Source of the DNA: Prevotella sp.
GTDB lineage: Bacteria > Bacteroidota > Bacteroidia > Bacteroidales > Bacteroidaceae
Reading direction: 5' to 3'
DNA length: 64,000 bases
NCBI GenBank assembly: GCA_017478025.1
Contig: JAFVGZ010000028.1
Coordinates: 120,051-184,050 of the forward strand
Every line of letters starts with the position of its first letter. Positions within the stretch are counted from its first letter, which is position 1. Shown here in pieces: positions 1 through 8,132 of the stretch. The translations under genes were made by a program, and so were the position numbers. The notes beneath the pieces are model-generated. The model saw only the letters and a program-made list of their open reading frames with translations. It searched no databases and was not told the origin of the DNA.

Positions 1-2
1 TG

Positions 3-275
3 TTTGGTGCAGTAGGTGGTTTGCTTGCTGCGGGCAATAATATGCATCGCAGGATATGCTATATCATCTCTGGCGCAAAGGACAAAAAGGGAAACATGGA
101 GATAGAAATGGTGGACGATTCGCTGATGGAGAAAGTGCTCAAAGACCGCCCGGCTCTCAAGGAGGAATACTATTCAGAGCCCGAAAAATCGTTCCGCATA
201 CTGGCCAGTCACATCGTACCCATTCTGAAGAAGGCAGGACTATTGTCACCGGCAATGAGAAAGGAAGAGAGATGA
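3..275 (+). CDS. C-terminal part of an unidentified protein
   Basis: The reading frame is open from the window edge to TGA at 273-275, so the gene starts upstream. The visible residues begin with a glycine/alanine-rich hydrophobic stretch (FGAVGGLLAAG), which looks like the end of a membrane segment, and continue with a charged tail of about 75 residues ending PAMRKEER. I do not recognise a family. It is followed directly by a GC-rich palindromic repeat. The coding call rests on the uninterrupted frame and normal amino-acid composition only. Confidence 0.55.
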   Translation, partial: FGAVGGLLAAGNNMHRRICYIISGAKDKKGNMEIEMVDDSLMEKVLKDRPALKEEYYSEPEKSFRILASHIVPILKKAGLLSPAMRKEER

Positions 276-277
276 AG

Positions 278-360
278 CCCCCTCCAGCTCCCCCAAGGGG
301 AAGGGACGCTTGCATGAGAAGATGGATGAGGGAGGAGAGAAGAGTGATGAGGGAGGATAG
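278..360. repeat. GC-rich palindromic element plus GATGAGGG run
   Basis: CCCCCTCCAGCTCCCCCAAG followed by GGGAAGGGA is a degenerate copy of the palindromic element also seen at 4592, 29094, 36995, 37031, 37882, 59941 and 61254. It is followed by an iterated GATGAGGGAGG run of the kind also found at 3941, 17612 and 20721. It lies just after a stop codon. Whether it ends transcription cannot be told from the sequence. Confidence 0.6.
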
Positions 361-506
361 ATGCGGACTGACAAAATGGCAGACGGGGGACGAAAAAAGT
401 ATCGGAGTCTTTTTGCAATCTAGAAAAATAAAGTCCAAAAACATGTGAAGAACCTCCCTCGAAATCGTCAAGAAAAAGCTTTGGAGGCGGTAAAGTTACT
501 CTAATG

Positions 507-600
507 CAACGCTAAAGTAGGTCTTTTACCCTGCAAAAGTTACTCCGTTACACAGTAAAAGTTACTCTATTACAAGGTAAAAGACCTGCTTTTACCCCCG
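507..600. repeat. GTAAAAGACC / GTAAAAGTTACTC repeat array
   Basis: Several degenerate units built on GTAAAAGACCT and GTAAAAGTTACTC occur in both orientations (for example AAAGTAGGTCTTTTACC, then GTAAAAGTTACTC). A second array of the same units lies at 39650-39757. Both are intergenic and both are followed by AT-rich DNA without genes. No coding potential is apparent. Confidence 0.65.
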
Positions 601-941
601 TTTTTGGGGTGAAAAGCGGTCGGTTTTCATGTCCGTTTGCTGATAATCAGCGACTTACGAAAATTTCATTTTTCGGCGATTTTTGGGCCGAAGGAAAACT
701 TTCTGAAAAATATCGCGCTTCAGAGCATGAAAATTTGTCAGTCTTTTGCGTGTTTCTGGACTTTTTGTGGCACTCCGACGATGATGTTTTGAGTGTGTGG
801 AGCAACCCCTATTTTGTCGTGTCGCCTTTATAGTCTTCAGGAACCATCATAGCCCTCATAGGCGCATAGCCCACAACTGTAGGTCTGCCACACAGATCCA
901 CATCATTATTCTGATTCGATCAATTATTCAGCAGACGCTAA
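601..941. other. Gene-free stretch
   Basis: This is the rest of the gap before the TonB-domain gene, whose 3' end lies at 942. It contains T-rich and GAAAA-rich patches resembling the sequence after the related repeat array near 39.8 kb. The only open frame (609-833, GTG start) has no recognisable protein features. I see nothing else in it. Confidence 0.5.
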
Positions 942-2330
942 TTAATAAAAAGGCTCAAAGGTGAAATTGTAATGAGGTCTTTTTCCTTTTATGAATTTCG
1001 CATCAGGATGTATAAACTTCACAGTTAAAGTACATCGTGTATCTATGGTTTGTCCGTTCGCTTTTCCCGGTTTCCATTTAGGCATACCCAGCAATGCACG
1101 CTTTACCACACGGGCGAGTGATGGATTTACAGTTTCCACGAACTCCACGTCTGACACTTTGCCCTTGGAGTTTATGGTATATTTTGCTACTACAGTCCCC
1201 TGTACTTCTCCAATCAAAGCATCCAAAGGATAATATATCTCATTCTGTAGATAATCCTCAAAGGCTTCACTACCTCCTGGGAACAATGGAGACTTAAACT
1301 TTTTGTCATGAAGTGAAAAATCTATAGGGATGGCACAGCGCATTGCAACAGACTGGCCCTTGTTTATTCCACTGTTCCACTTTGGCATATTACTTACTAT
1401 GCGAACTGCCTCTTCGTCAAGTCGGTAATCAACAGATTTCAGTACATTGACATCAGATATTTTCCCATTCGCATTGACAATAAAGTCAACAAACACACGT
1501 CCCTCTACGCCGTCATTCTTTGCTGACAGGGGATATTCCATGTGTTTCTCAATAAAATCATCCAGGCAGCCTTCTCCTCCTGGAAACATCGGAGCTCTAT
1601 TTCTTACTTTTGGATATGATGAGTTGCTCTCTTTTCCCTTAAATATTATAGGCAGTACATAGTAAACGGCTACAGGAAGTCCATTGTTGGTCCCAGGGTT
1701 CCACTTAGGCATCAAATCTACCACGCGCAAAGCCTCCGTGTCAAGTTTTGAATTTACGGATCTTTTTATTCCTATGTAAGAAAGACTTCCATCCGTATTC
1801 ACAACAAAATCAATATTTACTCTTGCCTCCTTGCTGCCTTTCACATCAGATTTGGAATACTTTAGATTCTCCTCAAGAAAGGCATCTAAGGCTCTGTTGC
1901 CACCGGGAAATGAGGGCATCTTATCTGCTCTCGTCACCACATTCATTCTTCCCAATCTCGCCATTTTTATAGAGTCTGCTTTTCTTTCGCTTCCCTTAGC
2001 ATCATCAGTTCCAAATGCTATTGGTTCTATTATAGTGCTGGGAATTCCGCTTGAATTCCATTGAGGCATCATGGCAATTACCCGCATAGCCTCTCTGTCA
2101 AGTAGTGGATCTAAGGTTTCATTAACGAGGATATTAGACACATATCCATCTTGGTCTATTCTATATTGCACGCGAACAATTCCTTTTTTACCGGATTCTT
2201 TTGCTCCTTCTGGATATATCAGGTTGTTTTTTATGTATTCTTTCCACGCATCTTTTCCTCCGGGAAAAGTATTTTGCGAATAGATGTGCATTGCGAATAG
2301 CAACAGAATAAGAGCTGTCAGTTTCTTCAT
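942..2330 (-). CDS. Secreted protein with four TonB C-terminal domains
   Basis: This 462-residue protein starts with a signal peptide (MKKLTALILLLFAMHIYSQ) and then has four repeats of about 90-100 residues, each opening with FPGG and containing a YP-type strand, an xIDxxGxVS-like turn and a closing MPxWNPG-type motif (roughly 22-105, 138-230, 246-340 and 352-440). These are TonB C-terminal (energy transducer) domains. Classical TonB has one such domain behind a membrane anchor and proline-rich linker. Here there is no anchor beyond the signal peptide and no linker. The protein may act as a periplasmic adaptor or binding protein; its partner is unknown. It is monocistronic, with a hairpin between it and the pectate lyase gene upstream. 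Confidence 0.85.
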   Translation of the reverse strand: MKKLTALILLLFAMHIYSQNTFPGGKDAWKEYIKNNLIYPEGAKESGKKGIVRVQYRIDQDGYVSNILVNETLDPLLDREAMRVIAMMPQWNSSGIPSTIIEPIAFGTDDAKGSERKADSIKMARLGRMNVVTRADKMPSFPGGNRALDAFLEENLKYSKSDVKGSKEARVNIDFVVNTDGSLSYIGIKRSVNSKLDTEALRVVDLMPKWNPGTNNGLPVAVYYVLPIIFKGKESNSSYPKVRNRAPMFPGGEGCLDDFIEKHMEYPLSAKNDGVEGRVFVDFIVNANGKISDVNVLKSVDYRLDEEAVRIVSNMPKWNSGINKGQSVAMRCAIPIDFSLHDKKFKSPLFPGGSEAFEDYLQNEIYYPLDALIGEVQGTVVAKYTINSKGKVSDVEFVETVNPSLARVVKRALLGMPKWKPGKANGQTIDTRCTLTVKFIHPDAKFIKGKRPHYNFTFEPFY

Positions 2331-2399
2331 AGTGTTTTAGTGTCAGTACTATACCTTATTAATAGTTTTTGTATGAATCAAAATCAAGAATTATATATT

Positions 2400-2448
2400 C
2401 AAGTTTCAGAAGTAGATATTACACAGTAAGAACTACTTCTGAAACTTG
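2400..2448. terminator. Perfect 16-bp stem hairpin between genes
   Basis: CAAGTTTCAGAAGTAG (2400-2415) is the exact reverse complement of 2433-2448, with a 17-nt loop. It sits just past the stop codon of the minus-strand pectate lyase, where a terminator is expected. The T run is better on the plus side (TTTTT after 2448), so it may work in both directions. Confidence 0.7.
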
Positions 2449-2451
2449 TTT

Positions 2452-3996
2452 TTACTTATATCCCTCTTCCGTGCCGCCTTCGTTCTGGGCTGCGGTGATG
2501 TGGGCAACGATGGAGTTGAGGTATATCTCAAGGTTGGTGTAGCCTCCCTCGCCCGTATTGTTGCCGTCAGAGGCATCGGCGGGGTTCAGTCCGTGGAGGC
2601 GCTCCCATTCGTCTGGCATACCGTCGCCGTCGGTGTCGGCAGGGGCGGCGCTTGATGGCAGGGGCGGCCAAAGGTCTGGGAAGACAGCCTTTACGTCGTC
2701 CTGGGTGTTGATGAACCCGCCGTCGTTGCCCTCACCGGTGAACGTGGCGCGGCACTCCCTCACATCGTTGATGATGATAGAGTCGAGCGCATCTCTGTAG
2801 AGTGAAGCACCTACATACTTCAGTACCTGCTCATAGGTTGCATCGGCAGTGTGTGTGGTTACCGCCATGAACGGTATGGGAGCATCAAGGCGCATGGTGT
2901 CACGAGTGGCCTGAGTATAGGTGTAGTCAACGGTTTCGTTGTTGATGGTCTGGTTGTAGATGCCGTAGGTCCAGTTGTCATCGGTCACGTTGGCGTGAAC
3001 GGAGTTCTTGTTGCCTGCGACGTAGAACTTTCCCCACACGTGCCACATGGGATACCAGCCGTTGAGCCTACCGTTTCTGGAGGTGCAATAAGCGGTGGTG
3101 CGAATGCCAATGCCCGCTATGCGCTGCTGTATCTGCTCGCTTTTGGTGAGCGTGGCAGGCCCCGGTTTGTAGTAGTTGTTTACGATATTCACCTTCATTC
3201 CCTCGCCTCCATAGCAACCGCCGCCTGCCCAGTTGTAGATGACGTTGTTGCGCAGGTCCATGCGCTCATCGGTCTGCGTGCCCTGTCGCGGGCCTAATCG
3301 CGGAGTGCGTGAGGTGTTGTGGGCTATGAGGTTATGGTGAAAGGACGCTCCGCTGCCGCCCCAGTTGCCGCCATAGCCGTGAGCACCCTTTGAGTGTCCG
3401 GCATTGACGAGGCTCTGGGATGCTATGCACCACTGCACGGTGAGGTTTCTGCCGCCATAGACGGAGAGGCATTCGTCAATGCTCCAGCTGACGGAGCAGT
3501 GATCCACGATGATGTCGTTGTCATCCAATGACCCCAGACCGTCGCCCTCGCGCTTTGCTGCCAGCCTATTGCCCAGGCGGAAACGCAGGTAGCGGCATAT
3601 CACGTTGGAGCCCAGCAGGACGGGGCAGTCGGCAATGCAGATGCCTGCTCCGGGGGCTGTCTGGCCTGCAAGGGTGGTGCTGTCGGGGATGTGCATTGGC
3701 TTTTTCAGGAAGATGGTGCCGCTGATATCGAATACTATCGTGCGCGGCCCGGGCTGATTCACCGCCCAGCGCAGGGAGCCGCGGGTGTCAGTATCATCGA
3801 GGGTAGTGACGTGATAGACATGCCCGCCACGCCCTCCGGTGGTGTAGCAGCCGAAGCCTTCAGCTCCCGGAAAGGCGCGAAGCCTCTCTCCCTGAACCGC
3901 TGCAGGGGAGAGAAACAGGCATAACAACAGCAGCAGGTTAATGCATAATTGATGAGGGGTGAGGGAGGAGGGATGAGGGTTTAATTCGTAATGCAT
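2452..3996 (-). CDS. Secreted pectate lyase (parallel beta-helix type)
   Basis: This 514-residue exported enzyme is predicted to cleave pectin or polygalacturonate by beta-elimination. After a hydrophobic signal sequence (LLLLLCLFLSPAAVQG) come FPGAEGFG, TTGGRGG and then LRWAVNQPGPRTIVFDISG, the typical opening of Bacteroidetes pectate lyases. DNDIIVDHCSVSWSIDE follows around residue 160. The C-terminus carries a calcium-type DTDGDGMPDEWE segment. The ATG at 3994-3996 is the only start that gives a complete signal peptide, and it lies within a copy of an intergenic repeat, so the first 16 residues (MHYELNPHPSSLTPHQ) are repeat-encoded. It follows the nucleosidase gene by 16 bp and probably belongs to the operon that starts with the large PL1 enzyme. 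Confidence 0.85.
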   Translation of the reverse strand: MHYELNPHPSSLTPHQLCINLLLLLCLFLSPAAVQGERLRAFPGAEGFGCYTTGGRGGHVYHVTTLDDTDTRGSLRWAVNQPGPRTIVFDISGTIFLKKPMHIPDSTTLAGQTAPGAGICIADCPVLLGSNVICRYLRFRLGNRLAAKREGDGLGSLDDNDIIVDHCSVSWSIDECLSVYGGRNLTVQWCIASQSLVNAGHSKGAHGYGGNWGGSGASFHHNLIAHNTSRTPRLGPRQGTQTDERMDLRNNVIYNWAGGGCYGGEGMKVNIVNNYYKPGPATLTKSEQIQQRIAGIGIRTTAYCTSRNGRLNGWYPMWHVWGKFYVAGNKNSVHANVTDDNWTYGIYNQTINNETVDYTYTQATRDTMRLDAPIPFMAVTTHTADATYEQVLKYVGASLYRDALDSIIINDVRECRATFTGEGNDGGFINTQDDVKAVFPDLWPPLPSSAAPADTDGDGMPDEWERLHGLNPADASDGNNTGEGGYTNLEIYLNSIVAHITAAQNEGGTEEGYK

Positions 3997-4010
3997 AGTT
4001 GATGAGGGGT
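3941..4010. repeat. Direct repeat ATGCATARTTGATGAGGGGT with GATGAGGG run
   Basis: Two near-identical 20-bp copies lie at 3941-3960 and 3991-4010, separated by GATGAGGG-type sequence. The element overlaps the 5' end of the pectate lyase gene and supplies its start codon and the signal-peptide n-region. Similar runs occur at 330-360, 17612-17660 and 20721-20788. Confidence 0.75.
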
Positions 4011-4012
4011 TG

Positions 4013-4762
4013 TTACGGGCAGATTGGCTGTTCTGCTAATGCTTTTATTATCTCCATGTTCACCTGGCAGAGGCGTTGGCTTACTGCTTTGAGGTGTGTC
4101 TGAAAGTCCGCGATGTCGTCTGAGGGTGCGTCGCGGAGATTGGTGACGGCCTTGACGAGCATTACAGGAACTCCGAACACCGAGCAGACAAAGGCCACCG
4201 ATGCCCCCTCCATCTCCTTCAGCTGCCCGCCGTTGGCATCGATATACTCATCTTCTATTGGGAGCAGGTCAAATGAAGAGCCCGTCGTAACCTTCCCCAT
4301 AGGCAGATGCAGACGCTCTGCCAGGCTGTAGCTGCCATCCCAGACGCTGTAATTGCCCAGTCCCTGCGTGTCCCAGGCGTTATCTCCCGGCACTCGACGG
4401 TCGTGGAACATCGCTCCGTTGGCTATATATACCTGCCCCACCGCTATGCCCTTGCGTGCCCAGCCGCCACAGGTGCCACTGCTGATGATGAGGTCGGGGG
4501 AAAGGCGCTGTATGGCCATCGTGGTGGCGAGGGCTGCCGCCTCGCAGCCTATGAGGTCACGGTCATGCTGCCGCCCGGTGGTAACGATAGAACACCTCAC
4601 CCCTGACCCCTCTCCAAAGGCGAGGGGGACTGCTGACGGAAGGGGGCTTGTATATAACCTGCAAGGCAGGGGAGCGAAGAAATCTCTTTGCTCCTCTGCC
4701 TTGAGTTGCTCGATGAGAGGCCGGGCTTCGGCCTCCATCGCAAAGATATAACAGATGTGCAT
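4013..4762 (-). CDS. MTA/SAH nucleosidase-like protein (plant MTN type)
   Basis: This 249-residue member of the purine nucleoside phosphorylase/MTAN superfamily should hydrolyse 5'-methylthioadenosine and perhaps S-adenosylhomocysteine, feeding methionine salvage. AMEAEARPL at the start, SSGTCGGW near 95, MFHDRRVP near 119, the EMEGASVAFVC block near 184 and SDDIADF near 216 (with the likely catalytic Asp) match the family. FHDRR and GTCGGW are closer to plant MTN proteins than to the E. coli enzyme. Residues about 37-58 (LYTSPLPSAVPLAFGEGSG) are encoded by a dispersed palindromic element. The start codon overlaps the stop of the upstream lyase (TAATG), which suggests translational coupling. 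Nucleosidase identity is good; the exact substrate is uncertain. Confidence 0.75.
   Translation of the reverse strand: MHICYIFAMEAEARPLIEQLKAEEQRDFFAPLPCRLYTSPLPSAVPLAFGEGSGVRCSIVTTGRQHDRDLIGCEAAALATTMAIQRLSPDLIISSGTCGGWARKGIAVGQVYIANGAMFHDRRVPGDNAWDTQGLGNYSVWDGSYSLAERLHLPMGKVTTGSSFDLLPIEDEYIDANGGQLKEMEGASVAFVCSVFGVPVMLVKAVTNLRDAPSDDIADFQTHLKAVSQRLCQVNMEIIKALAEQPICP
4592..4632. repeat. Palindromic element inside the nucleosidase gene
   Basis: CACCTCACCCCTGACCCC and the following CTCTCCAAAGGCGAGGGGGA match the GC-rich palindromic family seen between genes at 29094 and 36995. Here it is read in frame on the minus strand and adds about 14-20 residues without breaking the gene. Confidence 0.75.
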
Positions 4763-7700
4763 TACTTTACACGTGCACCTGATGCATTGAATTTGTTATC
4801 GCCCTTGACAATGATGAAGCGGCCATTCTCCACGCGCTTCTGCGGCTTCTGTGCCTCGGCTGCTTCTGTGAGGCTGATGGATGTCTCGCCAGAAGACTCA
4901 CCGCGTACCACTGTGAGCGAGATGATGTTTGTTGCGGTGTTGCCGGAACGGGTCAGAATGATAGACTCACAGTCGGCTGGCAGGGTGATGGTCTGCTCTA
5001 CAGGATTGACAGAAGCATCGTATGTGTTGACGAAATCCTCTGTTGTAGCCACCTTGTCGGCTTCCCTCAGTGAGCTGTAAACGGTGATGGCACCGCGCTT
5101 GGCAGCGTCCTTGTTGTTGATGCAACCGGTGATGTGTACCACGTCACCGGCCTTGAACGTACCGCTGGCGGGCTTGATAGCCGCATAGAAATCATTGATG
5201 GTGGTCTTTTCTGCATCTGCGTATGCCGCAGACTTACCGAACTTGATGCAGTTTACAGATGTGTCGTTCACCTTTACTGTTGCCTCTGCTATGCCGTCAG
5301 CCTGTCCCTCGGTTGTCATTGTGATGGTGCCAACCTTGCCGCTCCAGTCATATACGTTGTCGTTGTCTGGTGTCGGGTCGTCAGGTGTTGGGTCAGGTGT
5401 CGGGTCGTCAGGTGTTGGGTCATCAGGTGTTGGTGTTTCGCCACCGGTTCTCTCTACGCTGAGCTTCAGTATGCAGGTCTTGGTATTGCCGGAACGTGCC
5501 AGAAGTATCTCATTGCAATCGGCTGCAAGCGTGATAGTCTGCTCTGTTGGATTGACAGAGGCGCTGTTGGTATTGGCAAAGTCCTCTGTTGTGGCGATGA
5601 GAGATGATACGGCAGTATTGGCGTAGAATGAGATAGCTCCCTTCTTGGAAGCGTCAGCATTGTTGATGCAACCGGTGATGCGTATCACGTCACCTGCTTT
5701 GAACGTGCCGCTGGCAGGCTTGATGGTAGCATAGAAGTCGGTGATGACGGCATTCTCTGTGTTAGGATCCTGCTGCGCTGCCGACTTTTGGAACATGATA
5801 CAGTCGGTTGCGGTGTTGTTTACCTTTACTGTAGATTTTGCAATGCCGTCAGCCTGGCCTGCTGTCACGAATGTTGTTGAGCCCACGTTGGTGTTCCAGT
5901 TGTAGATGCCTGTGCCGCTTGGTGTCGGGTCATCAGGTGTAGGACCCGGTGTAGGATCGTCCGGTGTTGGGTCATCGGGCGTTGGATCGTCAGGTGTAGG
6001 TGTGTTACCACCGCCGTTGCCGAAAACGATAAGGAACAGATTGATGGCATCGCCCTTAGTAATGGTGTATTTGGTGCCGGCAGTACCTGAGAAGGTGTAA
6101 GTGCCGTCAGAGGCTACGACCTGGTTTGTGCCGTCAACCTTAACCTTTTTGCCTGAAGCACTTGTGTTGCCACCAAATACGAGAGTGATGTCGCCGCTGG
6201 TGGTTGGGGTGACCTTTATCTCTGTTGCACTCTCCATCTTGACGCAGATGTCGTATGTAGTGCCGCCATAGGTAACAGAACCCTTGTTGTTTGCGTAGTT
6301 GCCTGTTACGGTAACCTGCGAAGATGACGGGGTGTTGCCAGTGAAGTGGCAGACAGAGGCATTGTCACCAGGCGTTGGGCCAGGTGTTGGGTCGTCTGGT
6401 GTCGGGTCATCGGGTGTTGGGTCAACGGGAGTAGGATCTACTGTGATATCACCCATGTCGCCGTAAATGCTCACGAGCTTGCCCGTGTATGCGGCGAGGG
6501 CATTGGACAGACTTGAGATGACATCATAATTTCCGTCTTCAACAGCGTTGTTGAAGGTCCACTCGAAGTCGCCCTTCTGACAGCGACCGGCTCCATACTG
6601 ACCCGTCACTACTGCAGGAACGTCAGCGGCAGCATCGGGAGTATAAGAGTAGAAGTTGCTCTCGGTGTCAAAGTTGTTGTAGCCTGTGCCACCCAGAAGA
6701 GTCTTGACGTCTGCTGGCACCTTCTCGTCGCGGCTCTGTGCCACGTAGGCATCAAAGTGCACACTGTAGAGAGCGTCGCCTGCCTTGTAGGGCTCGAAGC
6801 TCATCGCACCGGTTATAATGTTGCCGAAGGCCTTGATGATGCCGCCTGCCTCACCGGAGAATGTACCCTTGGTGGCATCGCTTGAGCCTACTCCGTTGTG
6901 AACGTCAGAACCCTGCTTTGAGATGAGCATAGGGTATTTGCAGTTACGGAAATAGTTGTTCTCAGAGAAGATGCATGAACCCGTGGTGGAACCGATGCCG
7001 TACTTTGAGTTGCCATCGTAGTAGTTGTTGAATACATGCAGGTGCTGAGACTTGCGCACACGTGGATGACGTGAGTCAGAGTGGTCGTACCAGTTATGGT
7101 GATAGGTCACGAAATCTACCTCGTCACCGTTACTGTTGAGGTTACACTTGCCGCTGTCCCAGAAGTGGTTCTCGCTGACTGTGGCATAGAACGTACCCTT
7201 TACGTCGAACGAACCGTCGCCCTTTGACTTGTCGCCGCCTTTGTTCTGACCGTAGAAGATGTCGAGGTGGTGTCCCCAGATGTGCTCGTTGTCGGTGTCG
7301 AAGGAAATACCGTCTTCCGGGTGCATCATCACGGCGAAGTTGCGCAGCTCCACATACTGGCAGGCTCTGCACAGTACTCCGAAGCCGTGGAGTGTGGCAT
7401 CATTGCCAACACCCTCGATGGTGATGTTCATCTTCTGTCCCTTACCCTTCACCTGCAGACCGATGGCAGAGCTGCCCAGCTCAGGCATATCGGCTTTCTT
7501 CAGCTGACCGATGATGCGGACTGCAAGAGGACGGGTCTCTGTTCCCTTCTCATAGGCCTGCAGAATGTCCTGAATGCCTGTTCGGGTCTCCTCATTCTTG
7601 CCTACGCTCATGCTTAGCTGAATGGTCTTTGCATTGTCTTTGCTGACATAGATTACGCGAGCGCCGTTCTTCAGCGTACCATCGTTGTTGTAGGCTCCAA

Positions 7701-8106
7701 CGCCTGCTACAGCATTGTAGTGGGCATAGCCGTCACGGTTGAATCGCTTTACCACTATGCCGGTAGCTTCGCTGCCCTTAGAGGCGTCTTCATTGCCGTT
7801 AATGACAGGCACTACCTTGACGGCATAGTTGCTGCCTTCTTTCAGACCGAGAGCGTCGGCACGGTTGTAGCTGCCATAGCTGCGAATGAGCTGCTCGTCA
7901 ATCTTAGTGTAGTCGGAATACTGGCCGCCTTTGACATAGACGGCAAAAGTTGAGGCGCTGCTAAATGAATCCCACTCCACATAGAGTGCCTCGTTCCAAC
8001 CGTCGGCCTTACTGATGTGTATGCCGTTGGAGGAATTGCTGATGTTGACGGCCCAAGCTGATATGGTCAGCATGGTAAGCGCCAAAAGGGACAATAGTTT
8101 TTTCAT
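4762..8106 (-). CDS. Multidomain secreted pectate lyase (PL1-like)
   Basis: This protein of about 1114 residues has a signal peptide (MKKLLSLLALTMLTISAWA), a fibronectin-III-like segment (about 22-120) and a PL1-type lyase domain (about 135-590). DGSFDVK near 297 and HHNWYDHSDSRHPRVR at 336-351 fit the calcium-binding and catalytic-arginine region. Pro-Thr-Asp linkers (PTPDDPTPDD) then separate three beta-sandwich-like modules, the last two of which are clear duplicates (both contain FYAxIKPASGTFKAGDV). The tail ends RFIIVKGDNKFNASGARVK, similar to C-termini of other Prevotella surface proteins. An upstream GTG-initiated extension exists but overlaps asnS; the ATG at 8104-8106 is chosen because it begins the signal peptide. 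It is 26 bp downstream of asnS. Confidence 0.85.
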   Translation of the reverse strand: MKKLLSLLALTMLTISAWAVNISNSSNGIHISKADGWNEALYVEWDSFSSASTFAVYVKGGQYSDYTKIDEQLIRSYGSYNRADALGLKEGSNYAVKVVPVINGNEDASKGSEATGIVVKRFNRDGYAHYNAVAGVGAYNNDGTLKNGARVIYVSKDNAKTIQLSMSVGKNEETRTGIQDILQAYEKGTETRPLAVRIIGQLKKADMPELGSSAIGLQVKGKGQKMNITIEGVGNDATLHGFGVLCRACQYVELRNFAVMMHPEDGISFDTDNEHIWGHHLDIFYGQNKGGDKSKGDGSFDVKGTFYATVSENHFWDSGKCNLNSNGDEVDFVTYHHNWYDHSDSRHPRVRKSQHLHVFNNYYDGNSKYGIGSTTGSCIFSENNYFRNCKYPMLISKQGSDVHNGVGSSDATKGTFSGEAGGIIKAFGNIITGAMSFEPYKAGDALYSVHFDAYVAQSRDEKVPADVKTLLGGTGYNNFDTESNFYSYTPDAAADVPAVVTGQYGAGRCQKGDFEWTFNNAVEDGNYDVISSLSNALAAYTGKLVSIYGDMGDITVDPTPVDPTPDDPTPDDPTPGPTPGDNASVCHFTGNTPSSSQVTVTGNYANNKGSVTYGGTTYDICVKMESATEIKVTPTTSGDITLVFGGNTSASGKKVKVDGTNQVVASDGTYTFSGTAGTKYTITKGDAINLFLIVFGNGGGNTPTPDDPTPDDPTPDDPTPGPTPDDPTPSGTGIYNWNTNVGSTTFVTAGQADGIAKSTVKVNNTATDCIMFQKSAAQQDPNTENAVITDFYATIKPASGTFKAGDVIRITGCINNADASKKGAISFYANTAVSSLIATTEDFANTNSASVNPTEQTITLAADCNEILLARSGNTKTCILKLSVERTGGETPTPDDPTPDDPTPDPTPDDPTPDNDNVYDWSGKVGTITMTTEGQADGIAEATVKVNDTSVNCIKFGKSAAYADAEKTTINDFYAAIKPASGTFKAGDVVHITGCINNKDAAKRGAITVYSSLREADKVATTEDFVNTYDASVNPVEQTITLPADCESIILTRSGNTATNIISLTVVRGESSGETSISLTEAAEAQKPQKRVENGRFIIVKGDNKFNASGARVK

Positions 8107-8132
8107 ACGCGTACGTTGGATTGATATTGGGT

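Noticed and set aside
609-833. Small gene in the first gap
   Set aside because: GTG start, no ribosome site, no recognisable composition or neighbours; the region matches repeat-associated DNA near 39.8 kb.
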